Assembly: GCA_963810055.1 (NCBI GenBank)
Contig: CAWEME010000007.1
Coordinates: 62,001-126,000 of the forward strand
Direction of reading: 5' to 3'
Origin: REEB95 sp963810055
GTDB taxonomy: Bacteria > Pseudomonadota > Alphaproteobacteria > ATCC43930 > CGMCC-115725
Length of the DNA: 64,000 bases
Under the pieces are notes generated by a model. It searched no databases and was not told the DNA's origin. It saw nothing but the letters and a program-made list of their open reading frames with translations. The translations under genes were made by a program, and so were the position numbers. Numbering within the stretch: the stretch's first letter is position 1; each line of letters starts with the position of its first letter. Shown piece after piece: positions 9,127-17,073 of the stretch.

Positions 9127-9240
9127 GGTCGTTTGCTAAGCCATGTGTTTAGGGCCCGAAACCATAGCATATCGCCTGAATCAACGGCCATTCGCCCTTC
9201 GACTCACCATAAGGCTACCTAGCCGCGCAATATGGCAGCA

Positions 9241-10098
9241 TTACGGCGCGGCGGTTGACCCCAGGGACAGCGCTCCGGCCGGAATCCGCTTGCCCGGCCA
9301 GGCCGGATCGAGCCTGCCGCCCAAGCGCAGCGGCGCGATTCGCAGCGCCAGGCCGGTGGCGTCGTCGGTTTCGACCAGCATGCCGCACAGCGTGGCCTGG
9401 CCCTCGGACGGCAGCAGCCGCTCGCCCGGCACCTTCTTGGTGAAGCGGGCGACCGCGGTTTCCGTCTGCATGCCGATCACCGAATCGTAATCGCCGCACA
9501 TGCCGACATCGGTCACATAGGCCGTGCCCTTGGGCAGGAGGCGGTGGTCGGCGCAGGGCACGTGGCAGTGGGTGCCGAGCACGGCGGAGACGCGGCCGTC
9601 GCAGAAATAGCCCATCGCCGTCTTCTCCGAGCTGGCCTCGCCGTGGAAATCGAGCAGGATGGATGTCCCGTTGCCCAAGGGATGCTCGTCCAGAAGCGCA
9701 CCCATCGCCGCGAAGGGATCGTCCAGCGCATCCATGAAAAGCCGCGCCATGGCGTTCGCCACCACCAGCTTGCGGCCGTCCTCGAGCGCGAACACGCCGG
9801 CGCCCTTGCCCGGCGTGCCGGACGGAAAATTCAGCGGCCGCAGCAGGCGCGGATCGCCGCCGATATAGGGAATGATTTCCTTGCGGTCCCAGACGTGGTT
9901 GCCGGTGGTGATGACGTCGGATCCTGCGGCGTAAAGCTCGGCGCAGATTTGCGGCGTGATGCCGAAGCCATGCGCCGCGTTCTCGCCGTTGACGGCGGCG
10001 AAATCGAGCGCGAGTTCGCGCCGCAGGCGCGGCAATTCGCGCACCACCGCCTCGCGTCCCGCCTTGCCCACCACGTCGCCCAGCAACAGAAACCGCAT
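9241..10098 (-). CDS. YmdB-family metallophosphoesterase (TIGR00282 type)
   Basis: Member of the family that includes Bacillus YmdB, a 2',3'-cyclic-nucleotide phosphodiesterase. Metal-binding motifs are visible in order: LLGDVVGKAGREAV (Asp9), NGENAAHGFG, TTGNHVWD, LDFHGEASSEK, and GTHCHVPCAD. I took the ATG at 10098 (MRFLLLGD). The open frame extends about 73 codons further into the preceding gene, but that part is an out-of-frame shadow. The 285-aa length matches the family. It lies 10 bases after the cyclo-ligase homologue and probably shares its transcript. Confidence 0.9.
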   Translation of the reverse strand: MRFLLLGDVVGKAGREAVVRELPRLRRELALDFAAVNGENAAHGFGITPQICAELYAAGSDVITTGNHVWDRKEIIPYIGGDPRLLRPLNFPSGTPGKGAGVFALEDGRKLVVANAMARLFMDALDDPFAAMGALLDEHPLGNGTSILLDFHGEASSEKTAMGYFCDGRVSAVLGTHCHVPCADHRLLPKGTAYVTDVGMCGDYDSVIGMQTETAVARFTKKVPGERLLPSEGQATLCGMLVETDDATGLALRIAPLRLGGRLDPAWPGKRIPAGALSLGSTAAP

Positions 10099-10108
10099 CG
10101 GCGCTCCC

Positions 10109-10705
10109 TCAGGATTTCCCGTCGCGGAACCATACCACGCCGCGCTCGGTGACGACGCCGTCGAGCATGACGTCGCCGGGCTCGAACGGCACGGCGCGCT
10201 CCTCCTGGATGGAAAAGCCCAGGCCGATGACCTGCACCGGGCCCCGCGTGCGCAAATCCGCGATGGTGGGGCCGAAGAGATTGAACCCGCTGCCGAGCCG
10301 GCGCCCCTGCCCGTCAAAGGCGGTCATGGGCAAAAACAGCACGGATGGCGCGAGTTCGGGCGAAGACGGCAAGGGCGCGAAATTACCGATGGCGTCCGGC
10401 TCGAGCGGATCGCCCGGCTTCCAGGCGCGGAACACCAACTTCTGGTCCTTGGCCACCGCCGCCGGCAAGGCCAAGACATGGCCGCGGCCGGCGAGATAGG
10501 TGAGCGCCGGCAGCGGATCGAGCTCGCTGCCGCGCTGGGCATAACCAGCGATCACCGCATTATGCGGCAGATAGAGTTCGGGCATGAATTCGCACAGCTT
10601 CTTCGCCACCGCGGCGCCGTTGGCGCGGAAGAACATGGCGCGGCGTTCGCGCGCCGCGGCGCGCATCGCGCCCTTCAACTTGCCGATATCGTCAGCCCCG
10701 TTCAT
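10109..10705 (-). CDS. 5-formyltetrahydrofolate cyclo-ligase family protein with altered motif
   Basis: Homologue of the enzyme that converts 5-formyl-THF to 5,10-methenyl-THF with ATP. The fold-level matches are good: KGAMRAAARERR at the N terminus, VLFLPMTAFDGQGRRLGSG, and GVVTERGVVWF at the C terminus. However, the usual G-x-G-Y-Y-D-R motif after RLG is replaced by GSGFNLFGPT, and the expected His of the later HD segment is Gly (FEPGD). Activity may therefore be changed. Length is 198 aa from the ATG at 10705. The position directly downstream of 6S RNA is the classical location of this gene in proteobacteria. Confidence 0.85.
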   Translation of the reverse strand: MNGADDIGKLKGAMRAAARERRAMFFRANGAAVAKKLCEFMPELYLPHNAVIAGYAQRGSELDPLPALTYLAGRGHVLALPAAVAKDQKLVFRAWKPGDPLEPDAIGNFAPLPSSPELAPSVLFLPMTAFDGQGRRLGSGFNLFGPTIADLRTRGPVQVIGLGFSIQEERAVPFEPGDVMLDGVVTERGVVWFRDGKS

Positions 10706-10751
10706 GCCGCGAGCGCAACCTTCAAGTGATGGAAGAAATTGAAATTCAGAA

Positions 10752-10913
10752 AGGATGGAGCCGCGACGGCCGTCGGCATGGCTTAACCCTCGTGGCCCGC
10801 TTACGCAGGTGGGAACCATATGCCGAGACCAGGGTCCCGGTAGGGACAGTCCCCTAGAGTTACATATCGGCCCCGGGGTTCTTGCGGCCTAACGCACCGC
10901 GCAGCCCCATCCT
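10752..10913 (-). ncRNA. ssrS: 6S RNA
   Basis: A roughly 160-nt RNA on the minus strand between zapA and the cyclo-ligase gene, the conserved location of 6S RNA. The 5' arm GGATGGGGCTGCG (from 10912) pairs over 13 positions, two of them G-U, with the 3' arm CGCGGCTCCATCC (ending 10753), forming the long closing stem. The interior has the rod-like arrangement with GC-rich side stems around the central bubble. A TATAAG hexamer (10925-10920) lies about seven bases before the predicted 5' end. 6S RNA mimics an open promoter and binds the housekeeping RNA polymerase holoenzyme. Confidence 0.85.
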
Positions 10914-10931
10914 CTTACTCTTATAGCACGC

Positions 10932-11264
10932 TTATATGTGTGACGCTTCGAGCCGCGCTGCAACCGTCTCGATGCGGCTGGCCAGCCGGTCGATGCCGGA
11001 GGCCAGGGCGGCATCGTCGCCGTTGGGAGCCGGTCCGCGTTCGCGGCCGCGGCGCAGCGCCTCCTTGGTTTCGGCCAGCTCGTCCGCCAGCAACAGCGCG
11101 GCCAACACCAAGAGGCGCGCCTCGCCGGCCTGGGGAGCGTCCTTGGCGAAGCCCACCACCTTGGCGTCGATCATGCGCGCCAGCTGGCGGATGCGATCCT
11201 CCTCGCCCGGATCGCAGGCGATGGCATAGGAACGCCCGTTGATGGCTACGGTGACTTGCGGCAT
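10932..11264 (-). CDS. zapA: Cell division protein ZapA
   Basis: ZapA bundles FtsZ protofilaments at the Z-ring. The N-terminal domain (MPQVTVAINGRSYAIACDPG, then EEDRIRQLARMID) is the conserved globular head, followed by a long helix (about 50-105) for coiled-coil tetramerisation. The 110-aa length is typical. Its ATG shares a base with the stop of the upstream short coiled-coil gene (TGATG), and the 6S RNA promoter lies just past its stop codon. Confidence 0.92.
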   Translation of the reverse strand: MPQVTVAINGRSYAIACDPGEEDRIRQLARMIDAKVVGFAKDAPQAGEARLLVLAALLLADELAETKEALRRGRERGPAPNGDDAALASGIDRLASRIETVAARLEASHI

Positions 11265-11477
11265 CAGCCCTCCAGCACGCGGTCGAGCCGGCTGATCACG
11301 GCATCGAGCCGGACGGCGACATCGGCCTCCGACTCGGACGACGCGGCCGGCCGCGCCGGGCCGGCAGGCTTGTCGGACAGGCTGCGCGCGACGGCTTCGA
11401 GTCGCGCCACCGCTTGTTCGAGTCGCTTGGCGGCTTCTTCAATTCTGCCCAGAGCACCCCCCCTTCGCTGAGGCCAT
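11264..11477 (-). CDS. Short coiled-coil protein upstream of zapA (DUF4164-like), frameshifted
   Basis: Reading the minus strand from the ATG at 11477 gives MASAKG and then a run of seven G (C7 at 11457-11463). With six G the frame continues as GALGRIEEAAKRLEQAVARL and ends, after 70 residues, at a stop overlapping the zapA start. As written, the frame breaks at the G run. The product would be almost all heptad-like helix with an Ala/Pro linker in the middle. Short coiled-coil genes of this kind commonly precede zapA in alphaproteobacteria; the function is unknown. The corrected length divides exactly by three. Confidence 0.6.
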
Positions 11478-11533
11478 CAGCTTAGGCCCGATCTTAACGA
11501 ATCGTCAATGCAAGCTGGGACTTATATGAGGTT

Positions 11534-11561
11534 TTGATAACGAAGCATTAACCATTAATAT
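11534..11561 (+). promoter_or_regulatory. Probable sigma-70-type promoter of the ParB-like/PodJ-like pair
   Basis: TTGATA at 11534-11539 and TAATAT at 11556-11561 are separated by 16 bases in an AT-rich patch between divergent genes. The predicted start is about 45 bases before the ATG at 11612. A single GAATC (GANTC) site lies upstream at 11499-11503. This is inferred from consensus only. Confidence 0.4.
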
Positions 11562-11611
11562 GTCTTATAGTCGAACTAATACGAGGTTAGCGGGTTCGGA
11601 GGGATCACCTG

Positions 11612-12574
11612 ATGGCGGGGCTGTGGCAACTCGATCGAGTTTCTGCCATCGCGCGCGATGCGGCTGAATCCGCCGCGCACAGTGCCGGACTGCCGCTGTC
11701 GCAATGGTTGGGCCGGGTGATCGTCGAGACCGCCGCCGCCGAAGGCGTGATGCTCGCGCCCGAACCCCCCGCGCGCAGTCCCATCGAACCAGCCCGCCCA
11801 ATTCCCGCAGGCCCGCCGGTAACCCGCATGGCCCCGCCGCGCGGCGTCGAACAAATGCCGCGTCCGGTTCCCGCCGCGAGCCCGCGTCCGGCGGCGGCGC
11901 CGATCCCGTTGCGGCCGGCGCCGCAAGCCGTATCCCATGCGCCCGCGCCAAGCGCGCCGTCCGACGACGCCGCCACCCTCATCCTGCCGCCCGCGGTGTT
12001 CGACCTCGGCATGGTCGGTACGCGTTACGGCGAGAACGATGCGCCCGAGGCGCTGGTGGCGTCGATCGCCCGCGAGGGCATGCGCCAGCCGATCCTGGTG
12101 CGGCGCAAGCCGGGCGAGGAAGGCCGTTATGAGATCATCGCCGGACGGCGCCGCTGGCGCGCGGCGCGGCGTCTCGGCCTGACGCAGATCGCCGCGGTGG
12201 TGACCAATCTCGGCGACCCCGAAGCGGTGCTCGCCTCGCTTACCGAAAATCTGGCCGCGGGCGATTTGTCGCCGATCGACGAGGCGCGGGCCTATCTGCG
12301 GCTGATGACCGAATTCTCGCTCGATCCGCGCGACGTCTCGGCCGCGACCGGCTGCGACATTGCGCATATCGTCCGCACCCTGCGGCTGATGGGTCTGCCG
12401 CCGAAGCTGAAGGAACTGGTGTCGTCCGGCCGCCTCACCCGCAACCACGCCTATGCGCTGCTCGACATGCCGGATCCGGAACGCGCCGCCGAACAGATGC
12501 TGGCCGAGCAAGCCGGGGTCGACGAGGCGTTGCGCCGCATCGCCTCGCTGCCCGGCATGGAGCGCCGTTCATGA
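11612..12574 (+). CDS. Orphan ParB-like partition protein with N-terminal helical module
   Basis: A ParB/Srx-fold protein without a ParA neighbour. Residues about 10-45 form an amphipathic module (DAAESAAHSAGLPLSQWLGRVI) that resembles the N terminus of the next gene. A Pro/Ala linker covers about 50-125. The ParB N domain (about 130-220) carries the nucleotide-binding box AGRRRWRAARRLG and ENLAAGDLSPIDEA. A helix-turn-helix region follows (about 235-290, SAATGCDIAHIVRTLRLMGL and SGRLTRNHAYALL). The C-terminal dimerisation domain of canonical ParB is missing. A strong GGAGGG ribosome site precedes the ATG. The stop overlaps the next start (ATGA), so the two proteins are probably made together. 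True ParB is usually near the origin with parA, so this is likely a specialised paralogue. Confidence 0.85.
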   Translation: MAGLWQLDRVSAIARDAAESAAHSAGLPLSQWLGRVIVETAAAEGVMLAPEPPARSPIEPARPIPAGPPVTRMAPPRGVEQMPRPVPAASPRPAAAPIPLRPAPQAVSHAPAPSAPSDDAATLILPPAVFDLGMVGTRYGENDAPEALVASIAREGMRQPILVRRKPGEEGRYEIIAGRRRWRAARRLGLTQIAAVVTNLGDPEAVLASLTENLAAGDLSPIDEARAYLRLMTEFSLDPRDVSAATGCDIAHIVRTLRLMGLPPKLKELVSSGRLTRNHAYALLDMPDPERAAEQMLAEQAGVDEALRRIASLPGMERRS

Positions 12575-14442
12575 GCTCCTGGCAAGGCATCGAGATCGAC
12601 GCCGGGCCGCGCCAGCTCGCCGAGCACGCGGCAAACCGGGCCGGCATACCGGTCGAGCAATGGATCGAACGCGCCATCCGCCGGGCCTATCCTGCCGCCT
12701 TCCGGGCGCCGCAGCCCGCGCCGGCGCCGCCCCTGACGCCGCCGCGCCACAACTTCAATCCGCCGCCGCAACCGAACGGCAACGGCATCGACCAATCGCT
12801 CGCCGAGTTGATCGCCGTGGCGCGCGCGCCGCGCCAGCCGGCCGCGCCGCGGCCGGAAGCGGAGCGGCATCCGGCCGCCGCGCCGCCTGAAGCCGGCGCG
12901 GCGGAAGCGCACGGCACCATTCTCGATCACATGTCGCAGCGCCGCCGCCGGGAAGCAGGCGCGGCCTTGCCGAAGCAGGACTGGCCCGAGGAGCCGGCCG
13001 CGGAGCCCTATCGCGACGAACGCGAGGAGACGCCGCGCCACAAGCCGCGCCGCCAAGCCCCGGAACAGCAACCGGCATACGCGGACGACGGCGAGCCCGA
13101 ATTCTCCCCCACGCGGAAAAGGGACGCCAGGGCGCCTTGGCCGTCCTTCAAGAATGGTGCCGCGCCTGAAGAGGAAAGCGAACCGGATTTCGACGAGCCG
13201 CTCGAACTCACCCGGCCGTTGCGCGCCAAGCGTTCGCGCAAGCCGCTGATGATCGCCGTCGCCGTGGCGATGGCCGTGTCGCTCGGCGCGCTCGGCGCGC
13301 AGCGTTTCTTGACGATGATCGCGGGCCCATCCGAACCGCAGAACCAGACCGCCTTCAACGGCAGTTCCAGCACGGTGACGCCGCCGCCCGCGCCGATGCT
13401 GGCGCCGCAGCCGGCATCGCCGCCGGCGGAACAATCCTCGGCGCTGCCGCCGGCCGTGCCGATGACGCCGCCGCCGAACCAGAGCGCCGCCCAGCCCATG
13501 CCGCCGGTCAGCACCCCGGCTCCTTATACTTACACGCCGCCGCCGACGGCCTATTCCGCGCCCGCCGCCACGCCGCCTTCCGCCAGCGTTGCGCCGCCGC
13601 CGACCCCGCCGGTCGCCTATAATCAGCCCGCGACTTTGCCGCCGCAGCCGCCATCCGCCGCCGACACGGCGAGCCATCCGATTCCGGTGCCCCCCTCGGT
13701 CACCGAGCCGCTGCCGCAGCGCAAGGTGGCGATGGCTAAGCCGCCCGCCCCGCCGACGGCGATTACCGCCAAGAAGCCCACCCCCGGCGAAGCGCCGCAG
13801 GACCCGGCCCAGCTCGCCGCCTGGCTCGAGGAGCGCATCAAGACCAACAACGACCCGGTCGCCGAATACCGGCTCGGCGTGCTTTATGCGCTGGGCCAGG
13901 GCGTGAAGCAGGATTACGGCCACGCCGCGCAACTGTTCCAGGCGGCGGCCAATGGCGGCGTCGCCGAGGCGCAATACAACGTCGCCGTGATGTACGGCGA
14001 AGGCATGGGCGTGCCGAAAGATCCCGCGCAGTCGGTGAAGTGGTATCAGAAGGCCGCGGCGCAGGGTAACCCCAACGCCGCCTTCAATCTCGGCGTGGCC
14101 TATTCCAACGGCATCGGCGTGCAGCAGGACATCCAGGAGGCGGCGCGCTGGTTCCGCCGCGCCGCTTCGGCCGGCGTGGTCAACGCCCAATTCAATCTGG
14201 GATTGCTCTATGAACGCGGCGAAGGCGTGCCGCAATCCTCGACTGAAGCCTATGCCTGGTACGCCGCCGCGGCGGCGCATGGCGACCAGGGCGCGGCCCA
14301 GCGCCGCGACCATCTGGCGAGCAGCCTGGCGCCCGCCGAGTTGCAGAAGGCCCAGGACCGCGCCGCGGAATTGCAGAAGACCATCCAGACCGGCGCCTCC
14401 CCGGCCACGGTCGACCAGAAGGCCAACGCCGCCAAGCCGTGA
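12571..14442 (+). CDS. PodJ-like Sel1-repeat membrane protein
   Basis: 623-aa bitopic membrane protein. It begins with a helical module (LAEHAANRAGIPVEQWIERAI) like that of its upstream neighbour. A long Pro/Ala/Glu-rich cytoplasmic region follows, then one membrane helix (about 226-248, KPLMIAVAVAMAVSLGALGA) and a Pro-rich periplasmic stretch. At least four Sel1 repeats occupy about 425-580 (LGVLYALGQGVKQDYGHA, YNVAVMYGEGMGVPKDPA and so on). This architecture resembles PodJ-type polar organising proteins of alphaproteobacteria, although the large coiled coil of Caulobacter PodJ is absent. The lack of a C-terminal peptidoglycan-binding domain is notable. Confidence 0.82.
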   Translation: MSSWQGIEIDAGPRQLAEHAANRAGIPVEQWIERAIRRAYPAAFRAPQPAPAPPLTPPRHNFNPPPQPNGNGIDQSLAELIAVARAPRQPAAPRPEAERHPAAAPPEAGAAEAHGTILDHMSQRRRREAGAALPKQDWPEEPAAEPYRDEREETPRHKPRRQAPEQQPAYADDGEPEFSPTRKRDARAPWPSFKNGAAPEEESEPDFDEPLELTRPLRAKRSRKPLMIAVAVAMAVSLGALGAQRFLTMIAGPSEPQNQTAFNGSSSTVTPPPAPMLAPQPASPPAEQSSALPPAVPMTPPPNQSAAQPMPPVSTPAPYTYTPPPTAYSAPAATPPSASVAPPPTPPVAYNQPATLPPQPPSAADTASHPIPVPPSVTEPLPQRKVAMAKPPAPPTAITAKKPTPGEAPQDPAQLAAWLEERIKTNNDPVAEYRLGVLYALGQGVKQDYGHAAQLFQAAANGGVAEAQYNVAVMYGEGMGVPKDPAQSVKWYQKAAAQGNPNAAFNLGVAYSNGIGVQQDIQEAARWFRRAASAGVVNAQFNLGLLYERGEGVPQSSTEAYAWYAAAAAHGDQGAAQRRDHLASSLAPAELQKAQDRAAELQKTIQTGASPATVDQKANAAKP

Positions 14443-14452
14443 GCGAAGGCTG

Positions 14453-15313
14453 CTATAGCAGCCGTCCGCTCGCCACCCACCAGCCGGGTTTTTGGGATTT
14501 GAGCCGCCGCGCCGCGGCAACGGCATCGGCGCGCGCGGCGAACAGCGCGAAGCAGGTGGCGCCGCTGCCGCTCATGCGCGCGATCAGCGCGCCCGGGCAG
14601 GCTTCGAGCAGATCGAGCGCCGTGCCGATCTCCGGCATCAATTCTTGCGCCGCATCGGTCAAGCCGTTGCCGCGCGATTTGAGCAGCGCGGCCAAGGCGG
14701 CCGCGCTCGCCGGCGCGCGGTCGAAACGCGCCGGAACCGCATAGGGTCCGCGCCGCGCCTTGAAGACAGCGGCCGTGGGCAGGGCCTTGCCCGGATTGAC
14801 CAGCACCAGCCAGGCCGGAGGCAGCTTGGGCGCCGGCGCGACTTCTTCGCCGATGCCGCCCAACCAGGAGGTCTTGCCCGCGAGACAGACCGGCACGTCG
14901 GCGCCGAGCTGCGCGCCGAGCCGCGCCAGCGCCGGGGCGTCGAACGATGCCCCCCACAGCTTCGCCAGCGCCTTGAGCGCCGCCGCCGCATCGCTCGAGC
15001 CGCCGCCGATGCCCGAGGCGACCGGAAGATACTTCTCGAGCATGACGAGCGCGCCCGGCTCGCGGCCGAGAGAGCGCGCCAACAATGTCGCCGCGCGCCA
15101 GACGAGATTCTGCGCCGGGTCGAGCGCCGCAAGGTCCTTGGCGAACGGCCCGGTGATCGCGACGTTGAGGGTCGCGGCGGCGCTGACGTCGAGCCGGTCG
15201 CCGATATCGGCGAAAGCGACCAGGCTGTCGAGCAGGTGATAGCCATCGGCTCGGCGCCCGACGACGTGGAGATAGAGGTTGAGTTTGGCCGGCGCGAGCA
15301 AGGGATGCGTCAA
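14453..15313 (-). CDS. ispE: 4-diphosphocytidyl-2-C-methyl-D-erythritol kinase
   Basis: GHMP kinase of the non-mevalonate isoprenoid pathway that phosphorylates CDP-ME at the 2-position. The N-terminal APAKLNLYLHVVGRRADGYH, the ATP-binding PVASGIGGGSSDAAAALKAL (about 99-118) and the C-terminal MSGSGATCFALF motif are all present. The 286-aa length is typical. It converges on the Sel1 gene with a 10-base gap, and its start overlaps the stop of the TPR lipoprotein gene by ATGA. Confidence 0.96.
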   Translation of the reverse strand: MTHPLLAPAKLNLYLHVVGRRADGYHLLDSLVAFADIGDRLDVSAAATLNVAITGPFAKDLAALDPAQNLVWRAATLLARSLGREPGALVMLEKYLPVASGIGGGSSDAAAALKALAKLWGASFDAPALARLGAQLGADVPVCLAGKTSWLGGIGEEVAPAPKLPPAWLVLVNPGKALPTAAVFKARRGPYAVPARFDRAPASAAALAALLKSRGNGLTDAAQELMPEIGTALDLLEACPGALIARMSGSGATCFALFAARADAVAAARRLKSQKPGWWVASGRLL

Positions 15314-17043
15314 CCGCCGCCGGTGCTGCTCAGGCCGCGGTCGAGCTTGCCCTCGATCTTCTTCGCTTCATCCGCCTCCGGCTTGAATTGCAGCGCGCGG
15401 CGCCATTGATAGCGCGCCTCGATGTGCCGCCCGCCCTGCCAATAGGCGTCGCCGAGATGGTCGTTGATGGTCGGATCCTCGGGCAGAAGCTCGATCGCCT
15501 TTTCCAGCATCTGGGTCGCGCGCGGAAAATCGCCGAGCTTGTAATAGGCCCAGCCCAGGCTGTCGACGATGTAGCCGTCGCTGGGCCGGAGTTCGACCGC
15601 GCGCTGGATCATGCGCACGCCTTGGTCGAGGTTTTCGCCCTTGTCGATCCAGGTATAGCCCAAATAGTTGAGCACCAGAGGCTGGTCGGGCTGCAATTCG
15701 AGCGCGCGCTTGAAATCGGCTTCGGCCTTCGGCCACTGGTCGGAGCGTTCATAGGCGACGCCGCGGCTGTAAAAGATGCGCCATTGCTGCGGCGACGGGT
15801 TGGGAATGCGCGCCAGGCCGCGGTCATAGGCGGCGGCCGCGGCGAGGAAATTGTTGTGGCTGCGCTCGATGTCGCCCAGCTCGATCAGCGGTTCGGCGCG
15901 CTCGGGATGGGCCGCCGCCATGGCTTCGAGTTGCGATCGGGCCTCGGGATCGCGGTCGAGCGCGTCGAGCACCAGCGCCATGCGCAATTGCGCCGTCCAG
16001 TAGAAGGGCGAATTCTTTGCGATGCCTTGGTAGATCGCCAACGCGTCGGCATTGCGGTCCTGCTGTTCGCGGATCTCGCCGACCAGCAGCTCGGCCAGCG
16101 CGAAATCGGGTTTGAGATCGAGCGCGAGGCGCGCATAGATCAGCGCGGCATCCATGGTTTCGCGCTGATTGAGCAGGCTGGCGAGATCGAACAGCACCTC
16201 GGCGGCGCCGTCGGCCGGATTGGCAACCACGCGCGGCGGAATGATCGATTTGCGGACGCGGTCGAGGCCGGACGCGGCGATGTCGGAATCGTCGATCGCC
16301 GCCACGCTTTGATAAAGCGCGCGCGCATCCGCCGGCTGGTTGTGGCGCTCGTAGAAATTTCCGGCGAGTTGCGCCACACGCAGGCTGGGCGGATTTTCCG
16401 CGGCGATGATCTTCTTGTAGCCGGCATCCGCCTTGTCGGCCTGGTCGGCGAGGTCGGCGATCAGCGCGCCGTGAATCTCCTTCAGCGGGCCCAGGCCGCG
16501 CGTATCGCCGGCGCCGGCGATGTCCTTCGCCACCTTGCCGCTCTGGCCGCGCGCCGCATCGATCCAGGCGAGCAGCAGCGGCACGGAATAGCGTTGCGCG
16601 CCTTCGCGCGGAATCGACGCCGTCATTTTCGCTGCCGCGTCGAAATCGCCGGTCTTGATCGCCTGCTCCAGCAGCACCAGCCCGGCGAGGCCGCCATCGC
16701 CGTCATGCGCGACGATGCGGTGGGCGAGATCGACCGCGTCCCCGACCCGACCCTCGGACAGGCGCAGGACGAAAGCGCGGCGCATCAGGTCGTAATTGTC
16801 GGGATCGTCGGCAAGCGAGCGTTCGATGAAGGACGCGGCCTTATCGTAGTCGTGTTCCTGCTGCGCGTGGCGGGCCGCGAGATAACCGCCGAGCGCGCTT
16901 TCGAGGCTGACCGGCTCGGGATTGGCCGTCGAGGATTGCGGCGCCTCGGTCTTGCACGACACCAGCGCAAAGAGCCCGGCGCCGATGAATGCGACGCCGC
17001 AGCCCGCGATAACCCATGCCTTGATCGGTTTCGCCTTCGCCAT
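15310..17043 (-). CDS. TPR-repeat lipoprotein
   Basis: 577-aa protein made almost wholly of tetratricopeptide repeats after an N-terminal signal. LVSC puts a probable lipid-anchored Cys at residue 30. Clear TPR units appear near the C terminus (YSRGVAYERSDQWPKAEADF, LVLNYLGYTWIDKGENLDQG, VDSLGWAYYKLGDFPRATQM, INDHLGDAYWQGGRHIEARY). A second ATG five codons upstream (17058) is also possible; neither has a strong ribosome site. Proteins of this type next to ispE and ETF-QO are common in alphaproteobacteria, but no specific function is established from sequence. Confidence 0.85.
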   Translation of the reverse strand: MAKAKPIKAWVIAGCGVAFIGAGLFALVSCKTEAPQSSTANPEPVSLESALGGYLAARHAQQEHDYDKAASFIERSLADDPDNYDLMRRAFVLRLSEGRVGDAVDLAHRIVAHDGDGGLAGLVLLEQAIKTGDFDAAAKMTASIPREGAQRYSVPLLLAWIDAARGQSGKVAKDIAGAGDTRGLGPLKEIHGALIADLADQADKADAGYKKIIAAENPPSLRVAQLAGNFYERHNQPADARALYQSVAAIDDSDIAASGLDRVRKSIIPPRVVANPADGAAEVLFDLASLLNQRETMDAALIYARLALDLKPDFALAELLVGEIREQQDRNADALAIYQGIAKNSPFYWTAQLRMALVLDALDRDPEARSQLEAMAAAHPERAEPLIELGDIERSHNNFLAAAAAYDRGLARIPNPSPQQWRIFYSRGVAYERSDQWPKAEADFKRALELQPDQPLVLNYLGYTWIDKGENLDQGVRMIQRAVELRPSDGYIVDSLGWAYYKLGDFPRATQMLEKAIELLPEDPTINDHLGDAYWQGGRHIEARYQWRRALQFKPEADEAKKIEGKLDRGLSSTGGG

Positions 17044-17073
17044 GTTAGGCCAAAACATACACCGGCCCGGCGC

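Noticed and set aside
12451..14526. A 691-codon frame antisense to the PodJ-like gene
   Set aside because: Arg/Gly-rich with no domain; explained by codon bias of the plus-strand gene.
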